A stretch of 49,288 nucleotides of DNA, taken from SM23-32 sp964434535 (GTDB lineage: Bacteria > Planctomycetota > Brocadiia > SM23-32). The notes below the pieces were generated by a model. The model had not been told where the DNA came from. It saw only the letters and a list, made by a program, of their open reading frames with translations, and made no database searches. Numbering within the stretch: position 1 is the first letter of the stretch; every line of letters starts with the position of its first letter. Below, in pieces: positions 17,101 through 23,889 of the stretch. The DNA lies in assembly GCA_964434535.1 (NCBI GenBank), contig CAYSWA010000017.1, positions 1 to 49,288 of the forward strand, given 5' to 3'. A program made the translations under genes and the position numbers.

Positions 17101-18838
17101 CACGCTCCACCGGATGGAACGCCACGGCGAGGCGTCGCCGCACCTGGAGCTGGCGGTCGAGCTGGCGCGCGAGATCGGCGACCGGGTGAACCTGGCCCGG
17201 GCGCTGCTGGCGCTCGGCGAGCTGCGGCTGGACCAGGGCCGCCTGCGGGAGGCGGAGCCGCTGCTGGGCGGGGCCCTGGGCGGGGCGCGCGAGGTCTACC
17301 TGCCCGAGGTGGAGTGGCGGGCGCTGCGGGGGCTGGGCCGGCTGGAGCGGGCGCGCGGCGAGCAGGAGGCGGCGCTGGAGCGCTTCCGCGAGGGGATCGA
17401 GGTCGTCGAGGGCCTGCGCGGCGAGATCAAGGTCGCCGAGTTCCAGAGCAGCTTCCTCACCAACAAGATGGAGCTCTACGAGGACGCCGTCGGGCTGCTG
17501 CTCGAGATGGGCCACCCCGAGGAGGCGTTCCGCTACGCCGAGCGCTCGCGCGCGCGCCGGTTCATGGACGTGCTGGCCGGGCGCGAGTTCGAGTTGCGCA
17601 CGCCGCGCGAGCGGGAGCTCTACGGGCGGCTGGAGGAGCTGGCCCGCAGGATGCGCGCCCTGCGCGAGGCGCTGGGCCGCGAGGAGGACGAGGAGCGCCG
17701 CAGCGACCTGGCCGAGGGGCTCCAGGCCCACGAGACCGACTACAGCGACCTGCTGGTGGAGATCCGCGCGGCGAACCCCGGCCTCTCGGCCTTCGTCTCC
17801 GTCGAGGCCGCCGGCGCCGACGAGCTCGGCGACGTGCTCGGGCCGGGCACGGCTCTCCTGGCCTACTACATGTTGCCGCAGGAGCTGGTCGTCTGGGTCT
17901 TCCGGGACGGGCGGGTCGGGGTGCGGCGCACGCCCGTCGAGCGGGACGCACTTTCCGAGCGCATCCGCGGCTACCGCATCATGGTGCAGAACCGCGAGCT
18001 GCTGGAGGAGGTCCTGGCCGCCTCGCGGGAGCTGGACGCCGTGCTCGTCGAGCCCGTGCGCGACCTGATCGAAGGGAGCGAAGCGATCGGCATCGTTCCG
18101 CACCGGGCGCTGCACTACCTTTCGTTCGCCTCGCTCCACGACGGCGAGGGCTACCTGGTGGAGGAGTTCCCGCTGTTCTACGGGCCGAGCGCCTCGGCGC
18201 TGGCGCGGACGCTCCGCCAGGAGCCGCCCGGCGCGCGCGAGGGGCTGCGGGTGCTGGCGGTCGGGAACCCGGCCGTCGGCGAGCCGGCCTACGAGCTGCC
18301 CTTCACCGAGCAGGAGGTGGTGAGCATCGCCCGCGACTTCGTGGAGGTCACCATGCTGACCGGCGAGCGGGCCACCGAGGGGTGGGTGACCGAGAACATC
18401 GGCGGCTTCGACGTGGTGCACGTCGGCGCCCACGGCCGCTTCGACCCGCTCAACCCGCTCTTCAGCAGCCTCATGCTCGCCCCGGGCGACGACGACGACG
18501 GCCTGCTGCACCTGCACGAGGTGACCGGGCTGCGCATCGAGGCCCGGCTGGTGACGCTGAGCGCCTGCCAGAGCGGCGTGGGCGAGCTTCGCTCGGGCGA
18601 CGACCTGGTCAGCCTGGCGCGGGCCTTCACCTACGCCGGCACCCGCGCGATCCTGAGCACGCTGTGGCGAGTGGATGACGTCTCGACGGCGCTCGTGACC
18701 AAGCACTTCTACCGCCGTTACGTCGACCACGGTGCCGCAACGAGCCTGCGCCACGCCCAGCTCCAGGTCATGCGCGACGGCCGCCACGCTCACCCCACCT
18801 ACTGGGCCGGCGTGGTCTTGAGCGGCGATCACCGCTGA
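14150..18838 (+). CDS. TPR lipoprotein with N-terminal degenerate and C-terminal intact CHAT domain
   Basis: A 1562-residue protein. A lipoprotein-like signal peptide ends at Cys24. Residues about 300-600 resemble a CHAT (caspase-like) domain without its catalytic pair: ALEPLGGEDYAAFLLG, LYLSLPPSLSGLAWQQAPLDG and AGVPSVVYGTG are present, but the usual AHG and SACQTG sites are replaced. About ten TPRs follow (600-1130), then a complete CHAT domain with the His1428 site VHVGAHGRF and the Cys1473 site LSACQSG, ending AGTRAILSTLWRVDD. CHAT proteins are cysteine proteases or scaffolds; separase, caspases and gingipain share the fold. It is the last gene of the operon, coupled by ATGA to the PD40/TPR gene. 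Lipid anchoring outside the cytoplasm is predicted, not shown. Confidence 0.88.
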   Translation: MKRSLAASLFGLAAVLAGLAAGGCGPLLGVRATVRTDERTRLEEQVLGERAGPGPGQALLPLEGEATTADELGELEALGERLAALPAHDAESRAWQAVVLHNRAVLEARRGARGAARALLAEAAEHAALYGLATLQWQVRFSAAQLAEGQEAAARLDEAARILLESPPIGQMDYDFEDPARRCRLYAALAGAALEAGDPAGALARCAEREAVALARATPPGALTFPPGELSRLAAELAAARQTASKAREQLCRLSPGGIAAEAPEPAVIAFREAMARLRQVAAGSRGSSAGAGLLVPDPAELAAVRELLGPEAVLVALEPLGGEDYAAFLLGSEAFRAERVTLPPASALAPFADELGAARRLYLSLPPSLSGLAWQQAPLDGAPLAERLEVVFTGGLSDLYWAFETKGYGRNSVLIVGGWPGGLGRARSLVGEGAEAEVLDVREHGKGRLGEAAELRDVLWLLNPLELAPGAPWRSRLAWPGELALLSGVSPGEWAVYRTRASCAAFAGAPDDAFSSRSFDALRVLTRALVAAGVPSVVYGTGAERLPAAGEPYWRAFMGGVLEGSAAAAHREALAALAAAHRGAFRLYGFGGLSEEAYREYGALEFSDRARAGNAHLAAGRYAEAAGAFLDLWHMARAVQFESEAAQARVLAQIQQQLVQCFRALGDYGAAVRHQRLLIEQVGAFEGGEGPLTVVAYQSLGAVLTEAERFGEAAEAYRSSVELLRELGEREDMARVLGELGKSLDRAAEYEGALETFRRALDEYRELGRPGGMARQHGRIGAVELRRLNNAPRAEEHLLEALRLYREAGDEEGVTASQIDLGLSRRAMGDLEGALERFELALRRAAERKQPRLRARALAELGNTRWLRGEYEAALGLVGRSNELAEEIGDAFRLNVNYQLLGLIHWELNDDDRAIRALERAIAEARRAADPLEVASAHNNLGIVHRRRGDYAAALAEFARAVEIDTRLGSRWGLGYDHRNIGITLHRMERHGEASPHLELAVELAREIGDRVNLARALLALGELRLDQGRLREAEPLLGGALGGAREVYLPEVEWRALRGLGRLERARGEQEAALERFREGIEVVEGLRGEIKVAEFQSSFLTNKMELYEDAVGLLLEMGHPEEAFRYAERSRARRFMDVLAGREFELRTPRERELYGRLEELARRMRALREALGREEDEERRSDLAEGLQAHETDYSDLLVEIRAANPGLSAFVSVEAAGADELGDVLGPGTALLAYYMLPQELVVWVFRDGRVGVRRTPVERDALSERIRGYRIMVQNRELLEEVLAASRELDAVLVEPVRDLIEGSEAIGIVPHRALHYLSFASLHDGEGYLVEEFPLFYGPSASALARTLRQEPPGAREGLRVLAVGNPAVGEPAYELPFTEQEVVSIARDFVEVTMLTGERATEGWVTENIGGFDVVHVGAHGRFDPLNPLFSSLMLAPGDDDDGLLHLHEVTGLRIEARLVTLSACQSGVGELRSGDDLVSLARAFTYAGTRAILSTLWRVDDVSTALVTKHFYRRYVDHGAATSLRHAQLQVMRDGRHAHPTYWAGVVLSGDHR

Positions 18839-18852
18839 GGGGAGGGCGCAGT

Positions 18853-18871
18853 CCGGCCGCGGCGCGGCCGG
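18853..18871. terminator. GC-rich hairpin after the CHAT operon
   Basis: CCGGCCGC and GCGGCCGG form a perfect 8-bp stem around GGC, starting 15 bases after the CHAT-gene stop. No T-run follows, so it is at best a non-canonical terminator. Confidence 0.45.
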
Positions 18872-18929
18872 CGCGCCTCATATCCGGCGGCCGTAAGATG
18901 TTCCTTCCGGGACAGTTACGCCGCTTTCT

Positions 18930-18958
18930 TTGACACGCGCTCGACCGTCGGCTACACT
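18930..18958 (+). promoter_or_regulatory. Strong sigma70-type promoter of the receiver-domain gene
   Basis: TTGACA, 17 bases, TACACT. It separates the receiver gene from the CHAT operon and leaves a leader of about 70 bases before the ATG at 19038. Confidence 0.8.
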
Positions 18959-19037
18959 CTGGGCACGTGAGGGTTCCGTTTCCTGCCGCCGCCGGCCCGC
19001 CCGGCGGCCTGCCCTGCGGCTCGGCCAGGTGAACCGG

Positions 19038-19427
19038 ATGAGCACGCCCCGCCCCACCGTCGCGCGCCAACGGTTGGTGCTGCTGGAGAACGACCGGCAC
19101 AACATCGACGAGCTGCGCGACTTCTTCCTGGAGAAGGGCTACGAATGCGAGGTGGCCCTGGACCTGGAGACCGCCCGCACCATCCTGGACGAGCGCCGCA
19201 TGGACCTGGCGGCGGTCAACCTGGAGCTGGCCGACGTCACCGACGAGCAGATCATCGAGGAGTTCAAGGAGCGCGACCCCGAGATGGCGCTGGTGCTCTA
19301 CAGCGGGCTCAAAGATAAGACGCGCCAGCGACGGCTGCGCCGGGCCGGAGCCGACAGCTACCTGAGCAAGGCCAGCGACATCGGTGCCGTCGCCCGGGCC
19401 ATCGACCGCGTGCTGAGCGGCGGCTGA
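19038..19427 (+). CDS. Stand-alone receiver-like protein lacking the phospho-acceptor Asp
   Basis: A 129-residue single-domain protein with the CheY-like pattern: acidic pocket LLENDRHN (Glu17, Asp19), Ser89 in LVLYSG and Lys111 in SYLSKAS. The aspartate that is phosphorylated in response regulators (CheY FVISDWNMP) aligns with Asn61 in LAAVNLELAD. It should therefore not be phosphorylated in the usual way and may act as a constitutive or ligand-controlled switch. There is no output domain and no histidine kinase nearby. The ATG at 19038 (AGGTGA upstream) is taken because earlier in-frame codons lie upstream of or within the promoter and give an arginine-rich run. It converges on the metallophosphoesterase gene, with one base between the stops. 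Confidence 0.8.
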   Translation: MSTPRPTVARQRLVLLENDRHNIDELRDFFLEKGYECEVALDLETARTILDERRMDLAAVNLELADVTDEQIIEEFKERDPEMALVLYSGLKDKTRQRRLRRAGADSYLSKASDIGAVARAIDRVLSGG

Positions 19428-19437
19428 GTCAGCCGCC
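19419..19437. terminator. Palindrome across two convergent stop codons
   Basis: GGCGGCTGA, one base, TCAGCCGCC: a perfect 9-bp inverted repeat that holds the stop of the receiver gene in one arm and that of the metallophosphoesterase gene in the other. It could act as a shared two-way terminator. No T-run is present. Confidence 0.5.
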
Positions 19438-20196
19438 CAGCTGGAAGAACGTGACCTCCGCCGGGCAGCCGAGCCGAAACGGCAGCATGGCCGCCGCCCC
19501 GAAGCCCCGGTTCACGTAGAGCCGCCCCCAGCCCAGCTCGTAGAGCCCCGCCGTGTAGCCCCCCGTGCAGTCCGGCAGGACCAGCCGCCACAGCAGCGGC
19601 ACGCGGATCTGCCCGCCGTGCGTGTGGCCGCTCAGGATCAGGTCCACGCCGGCCTCGGGCCCGATCAGCCGGGCCGCAAGCGGCGCGTGCGAGAGCAGCA
19701 CCGAGCAGGCCGGCTCCGGGCCCGGGGCGGGTGCGAGCGCCTCCGCCAGGTTCGGCCAGCCCATCGAGAGGTCGTCCACCCCGGCCACGCGCACCGGGCC
19801 GGCGGGGGTCTGGACGGTGACGGCCTCGTTGAGCAGCAGCCGCACGCCCCAGCCGGCCATCACTTCCCGGAGCACGGCCGGGCGGAGCCCCCGCTTCACC
19901 TCCCAGTTGCCCATGCAGGCGAAGACGCCGGCGGGGCACTCGATGCGCGAGAGCAGCTCGCCGCAGCGGGCGAGCGTTTCGGGGCTGCGCCCCAGGATGT
20001 CGCCGGTCAGGCAGATCAGGTCCGGGCGCCGCTCCTCGAGGAGCCGGGCCAGCCGATCGTGGCGCGGCCGGAGCACGCGCAGGTGGAGGTCGCTCAGGTG
20101 GGCCAGGCGCAGGGGCGGGCGGCCGGGCTCCATCCGGGGCGCGCCGAGGCGCAGCTCCTCCACCCGGAAGCCGGGCTTGCTCTGGAAGATGGCCAT
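19429..20196 (-). CDS. Calcineurin-like metallophosphoesterase (YkuE/YaeI type)
   Basis: A 255-residue phosphoesterase. Seen: LAHLSDLHLR (metal ligands Asp and His), LTGDILG, a GNWE where the family usually has GNHD/E, VLLSHAP and SGHTHGGQ. Members of this branch cleave phosphate esters or diphosphates, some of them on lipid A precursors or other envelope lipids; the substrate here is not known. No signal peptide or TM is seen, though relatives are often membrane-associated. The ATG at 20196 lies downstream of a promoter whose -10 is at 20243-20248; no good ribosome site is visible. It is transcribed divergently from alanine racemase. Confidence 0.85.
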   Translation of the reverse strand: MAIFQSKPGFRVEELRLGAPRMEPGRPPLRLAHLSDLHLRVLRPRHDRLARLLEERRPDLICLTGDILGRSPETLARCGELLSRIECPAGVFACMGNWEVKRGLRPAVLREVMAGWGVRLLLNEAVTVQTPAGPVRVAGVDDLSMGWPNLAEALAPAPGPEPACSVLLSHAPLAARLIGPEAGVDLILSGHTHGGQIRVPLLWRLVLPDCTGGYTAGLYELGWGRLYVNRGFGAAAMLPFRLGCPAEVTFFQLGG

Positions 20197-20242
20197 GCGC
20201 TGCGTGTGCCCCGGGCTGACGGCAGGGGTGGCGAGCGCGGCG

Positions 20243-20272
20243 ATTATAGCGGCGCCGCAGCGGGGCCGGCAA
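20243..20272 (-). promoter_or_regulatory. Promoter of the metallophosphoesterase gene
   Basis: On the minus strand TTGCCG, 18 bases, TATAAT (perfect -10). About 40 bases lie between it and the ATG at 20196. The rest of the 20197-20449 spacer holds the divergent alr promoter and nothing else I can name. Confidence 0.65.
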
Positions 20273-20376
20273 CCGTCGCGATGGAGCGGGTGCGTTTTCT
20301 TGCGGCGAGGTCCGCCGCGCTCAGGGGGCCTCAGGGGCCGTTCTGGAGGGCCGAGGGCGGTTCGGCATCTCAAGCT

Positions 20377-20406
20377 TTGCTTTGGCGCGGGGGGGGTGCC
20401 TATAAT
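20377..20406 (+). promoter_or_regulatory. Promoter of alanine racemase
   Basis: TTGCTT, 18 bases, TATAAT, about 45 bases before the ATG at 20450. Confidence 0.7.
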
Positions 20407-20449
20407 CGGCGGTTGCGCCCTCGCAGCCCGCCCGTGCCCGGAGGAGCCG

Positions 20450-21694
20450 ATGCCGCGCCCGACCGTCGCCCGTATCGACCTGGACGCCGTGGCCCATAAC
20501 GTGGCGACGATCCGGGCCATGATCGGCGAGCGCAAGCTCTGTGCGGCCGTCAAGGCGGACGCCTACGGCCACGGCGCCCCCGTGGTCTGCCGCACCCTCG
20601 CCGCCGCGGGGGTGGACATGTTCGCCGTGGCCATGACCGAGGAAGCGATGGACCTGCGCGCGGCGGGCATCGCCCGGCCCATCGTGCTGCTGACGGCCGT
20701 GCCGGGCGAGGACATCGAGGTGATCCTGCGCCACGGGGTCACCGCCTGCATCACGGAGGAGGGCTTCGCCCGGGAGCTTTCGAAGGCGGCGCTGGCCCGG
20801 GGCGTGCGCGCGCCCGCCCACGTCAACGTCGACACCGGCATGCACCGCTGCGGGCTGGACTGGGAGACCGCCCCGGCGGCGCTCCTGCGCATCAACCGCC
20901 TGGCGGGGCTGCAGATCACGGGCGTCTTCAGCCACTTCGCCTGCGCCGACGCCGACGACCTGGCCTTCAGCCGCGAGCAGGTCAGGCGCTTCCGCTCCGT
21001 GCTGGCCGTGCTGCGCCGGGCGCGGATGCCGCTGCCGTTCGTGCACATGGCCAACAGCAGCGGCGTGCTGCGGCTGCCCGAGGCGCGCTTCGACGGCGTG
21101 CGCCCGGGGCTGATCCTCTACGGGCTGGTCTCCCGCCCCGACCTGCGCGAGGCGGCCGACCTGCGGCCGGTGCTCTCGATGCGCACCCGCATCGCCCACC
21201 TGAAGCGGATCCGGCGGGGCGAGAAGATCGGCTACGGGCATACCTTCGCCACCTGGCGCGACTCGTTGATCGCCACCCTCCCCGTCGGCTACCACGACGG
21301 CTACATCCGCCAGTTCTCCAACGAGGGCGAGGTGCTGGTGGGCGGGCGGCGCGCGCCCGTGGTGGGGCGCATCTGCATGGATCAGACCCTGGTGGACGTG
21401 ACCGACGTCCCCGGCGTGGCCCCCGCAGACGAGGTCGTGATCTACGGCCGCCAGGGCGATCAGTACCTCGGCGTCGAAGAGATGGCCGTGCGCGTCGGGC
21501 GCATCCCCTACGAGCTGACCTGCGCCATCGGCCGGCGGGTCCGCCGGGAGTTTGTCCTGAGCGGCTCCGTTGTGGTAGAAACCCCCTTCCGGTCCGTTGT
21601 GCCCGACGCGGCCCTGAGCCGCATCTTCCCCGCTTCCGGCCCCCGACCCGATGCCGAACCTCCGGACAGCCCTGCTCAACGCGGAGCCGCTTGA
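20450..21694 (+). CDS. alr: Alanine racemase
   Basis: A 414-residue fold-type III PLP enzyme that interconverts L- and D-alanine for peptidoglycan. Seen: the PLP lysine in AAVKADAYGHG (Lys35), HVNVDTGMHRCG, the N-terminal barrel strand FSHFACAD, and the second-base tyrosine in KIGYGHTF (Tyr262), followed by LPVGYHDG and GRICMDQTLVDVTD of the C-terminal domain. The ATG at 20450 follows GAGGAG. The last 44 bases overlap the start of the next gene in another frame; the extra C-terminal tail after about residue 385 (rich in Pro, Ala and Arg) is not part of the usual fold. Confidence 0.95.
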   Translation: MPRPTVARIDLDAVAHNVATIRAMIGERKLCAAVKADAYGHGAPVVCRTLAAAGVDMFAVAMTEEAMDLRAAGIARPIVLLTAVPGEDIEVILRHGVTACITEEGFARELSKAALARGVRAPAHVNVDTGMHRCGLDWETAPAALLRINRLAGLQITGVFSHFACADADDLAFSREQVRRFRSVLAVLRRARMPLPFVHMANSSGVLRLPEARFDGVRPGLILYGLVSRPDLREAADLRPVLSMRTRIAHLKRIRRGEKIGYGHTFATWRDSLIATLPVGYHDGYIRQFSNEGEVLVGGRRAPVVGRICMDQTLVDVTDVPGVAPADEVVIYGRQGDQYLGVEEMAVRVGRIPYELTCAIGRRVRREFVLSGSVVVETPFRSVVPDAALSRIFPASGPRPDAEPPDSPAQRGAA

Positions 21695-22895
21695 CCTGGC
21701 GGCCCTGTGCGGGCAGGGCGCGGCGGAGCTTGCCTTCCTGGACGAGCTGGCCGGCTGCCCCTACCGCGGGCGCACACTGCTGGAGCATACCGGCGAGGTC
21801 ATGGCCGAGCTGCGCCGCGACCCGCCCCCGGCCGGGGAGGCGGCGGCGGCGTGGTTCAGCGCCTGGCCGGCGGCCTACGTCGCCGCGCTCTGTGCGCACC
21901 GCGGCCTGCCCGAGGTGAGGCTGCGCGAGATCGGCATGCCCGCCGCCGGCGGCGTCCCCGCCCATGCCCCCGAGAGCGCCCGGGCGGCGCGCGAGCTGCT
22001 GCGGCGGCTCGAGCTGCCCTTCACCGTGCGCGAGCACGCCGTCGCCCTCGTCGCCGGACGCGCGAAGCCCGACGGCCTGATCGGCTCCGGCGCGCCGGCC
22101 GAGTCCTACATGCGCCTGTCCTGCGCGCTCGACGTCCGGGCGCTATGCGCCCTGATGGAGGCGGAACTGCGCGTCCTGGGGCAGGAGGGAGACGCCGCGG
22201 GGCGCCTGGAGGCGTTCCGCCGGAAGGCCGAGCAGGCCGGCGTCTTCGGGCGGCCCTGCCCGCCGCCGGTCGAGCCGGAGCAGGTCGCCGAGGCCGGCCT
22301 GGAGGGCGAGAGCGAGCGGCACCGGGCGCCGAACGCCATGCGCTACTTCGTGCTGGTGGCGGGCATGAACGAGCCGGACTGGTTCGCCGAACGGCTCCTC
22401 CAGGAGGCCGCACGCCCGCGCGGGCGGCTGCACCTGCTGGTCGGCCCGGCGGCCTGCGGCAAGTCGACCTGGGCCGAGGAGCACCTCGGCGAGACGACCA
22501 TCGTCTCCAGCGACCGCATGCGGCGCGAGCTGACCGGCGACCCCGCCGACCAGGGCCAGAACTACCTGGTCTTCCAGCGCTGCATGGACCGCGTGCGCGA
22601 GGCCCTGCGCGAGGGGCGCGAGGTCACCTTCGACGCCACGAACACGACCGAGGCCCTCCGCTCGATGCCCGTGCAGGCCGGGCGCTGGTCGGCAGCCGAG
22701 ATCGTCAGCTACTTCTTCGACATCCCGCTGGAGGAGGCCATGGAGCGCAACCGCGGCCGGCGCCGCATGGTGCCGGAGCACGTGATCTGCCGCCAGTACC
22801 TCAAGCTCGCCCCGCCGGCCCTCTACGAGGCCGACGTGCACCTGGCCGTCGATACCGAGGGCGGCACCCGCACCTACTGGCCCCCCGGCGGCTGA
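21651..22895 (+). CDS. HD-like / polynucleotide-kinase-like P-loop ATPase
   Basis: A 414-residue two-part protein. The C-terminal half is a P-loop kinase like the 5'-kinase of Pnkp or other AAA_33 proteins: GPAACGKSTWA (Lys271), VSSDRMRRELTGD, TFDATNTTEALR and a lid RNRGRRRMVPEHVI. The N-terminal 200 residues look like the HD-type/C-terminal part of CCA-adding enzymes (LDELAGCPYRGRTLLEHTGEVMAELRR), with ALCAHRG and a second repeat. This mix occurs in putative RNA-repair or tRNA-end proteins; activity is not shown. The ATG at 21651 lies inside the end of alr (44-base overlap), so the two are likely coupled. Substrate uncertain. Confidence 0.75.
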   Translation: MPNLRTALLNAEPLDLAALCGQGAAELAFLDELAGCPYRGRTLLEHTGEVMAELRRDPPPAGEAAAAWFSAWPAAYVAALCAHRGLPEVRLREIGMPAAGGVPAHAPESARAARELLRRLELPFTVREHAVALVAGRAKPDGLIGSGAPAESYMRLSCALDVRALCALMEAELRVLGQEGDAAGRLEAFRRKAEQAGVFGRPCPPPVEPEQVAEAGLEGESERHRAPNAMRYFVLVAGMNEPDWFAERLLQEAARPRGRLHLLVGPAACGKSTWAEEHLGETTIVSSDRMRRELTGDPADQGQNYLVFQRCMDRVREALREGREVTFDATNTTEALRSMPVQAGRWSAAEIVSYFFDIPLEEAMERNRGRRRMVPEHVICRQYLKLAPPALYEADVHLAVDTEGGTRTYWPPGG

Positions 22896-22912
22896 GCCCG
22901 TCGGGCCTGCCT

Positions 22913-22946
22913 CACGAGCAACGAACAACGAACAACGAGCAACGAG
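22913..22946 (+). repeat. 7-bp tandem repeat (CGARCAA), locus A
   Basis: About five units of CGAGCAA/CGAACAA just before the EamA gene. The sequence running from the repeat through the first nine coding bases is nearly the same at locus B (25188-25214, minus strand). Confidence 0.75.
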
Positions 22947-22952
22947 CCCCCC

Positions 22953-23822
22953 ATGCTCTGGCGATACGCCCTGCTGATCTTCGGCGTCTTCTGCGGATCG
23001 ACCGCCGTGATCGCCATCAACCTCAGCGGCGTCCATCCCACGCTTCTGGCCGCTTACCGCTGCCTGATCGCCGCCCTGGCGCTGAGCCCGCTCTTCGTGC
23101 GCGACCTGCGGCGCTATCCCGAGATGCGCTCGGAGCTGGGCCGCGCCGCCCTGCCCGGCCTGCTGATGGGCCTGCACTTCGTCTCCTGGAACTTCGGGGC
23201 GCGCATGACGCCGGTGGCCCACGCGATCCTGATCGTGAACATGGGCCCACTGGTGATGCCCGTCTTCCTCTACGTCCTGGTGCGCGAGCGGCTCACCCGC
23301 CGCGAGGTGGCCGGCACGGCACTCGCCCTCAGCGGCGTAGCGCTGCTCACCGCGCGGGACCTGCACCTGAGCCTGCCCCACTTCCGGGGCGACCTGGTCT
23401 GCCTGGTCTCGATGCTCTTCTTCTGCGTCTACCTCGTCTTCGGGCGGCGCAACCGGGACTTCCCCAGCCTCTGGCTCTACCTGGTGCCGCTCTACCTGGT
23501 GGCCGGGCTGGTCGGGCTGGCGGCCGGCATGGTCTGGGCCGATCCTATCCGCGCCTACCCGCTGCGGGACGTGCTGACCGTGCTCTGGCTGGCGCTGGTG
23601 CCGACGGTGATGGGCCACTCGATCCTGAACTACTCGATGCGCCACATGCACGGGCAGCGGGTGGGGATCGCGAACCTGGGCCAGGTCATCTTCGCCACGG
23701 CGATGGGCTTGCTGATCCTGGGCCAGGTGCCGGCGGTCGCGTTCTACCCGGCGGCGCTGCTGCTGGCGGCCGGCATCGCCATCGCTTTCTCGCGACCCGC
23801 GCGCGCAGAGACGGTAGAATGA
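22953..23822 (+). CDS. EamA/DMT-family transporter
   Basis: A 289-residue integral membrane protein with about ten helices in two EamA repeats (for example LLIFGVFCGSTAVIAI, ILIVNMGPLVMPVFLYVLV, LVCLVSMLFFCVYLVFG, VLWLALVPTVMGHSILNY, FYPAALLLAAGIAIAF). The family exports amino acids, nucleotides or other metabolites; the substrate cannot be told. The motif RLTRREVAGTALALSGVALL after the first repeat is typical. The ATG at 22953 follows a heptamer repeat and a C-run with no clear ribosome site. It lies 57 bases after the kinase-like ATPase gene, same strand. Confidence 0.88.
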   Translation: MLWRYALLIFGVFCGSTAVIAINLSGVHPTLLAAYRCLIAALALSPLFVRDLRRYPEMRSELGRAALPGLLMGLHFVSWNFGARMTPVAHAILIVNMGPLVMPVFLYVLVRERLTRREVAGTALALSGVALLTARDLHLSLPHFRGDLVCLVSMLFFCVYLVFGRRNRDFPSLWLYLVPLYLVAGLVGLAAGMVWADPIRAYPLRDVLTVLWLALVPTVMGHSILNYSMRHMHGQRVGIANLGQVIFATAMGLLILGQVPAVAFYPAALLLAAGIAIAFSRPARAETVE

Positions 23823-23889
23823 GCGCAGCGGCCAGGGGGGACGGGGCGGGCCTCCAGGCCGGCGACGTGCGTCTACCAGGAGGCCCGTC

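Noticed and set aside
19429..20196. GNWE in the metallophosphoesterase as a sign of inactivation.
   Set aside because: All other metal ligands are intact and I recall related enzymes with Trp at this position, so loss of activity cannot be argued.
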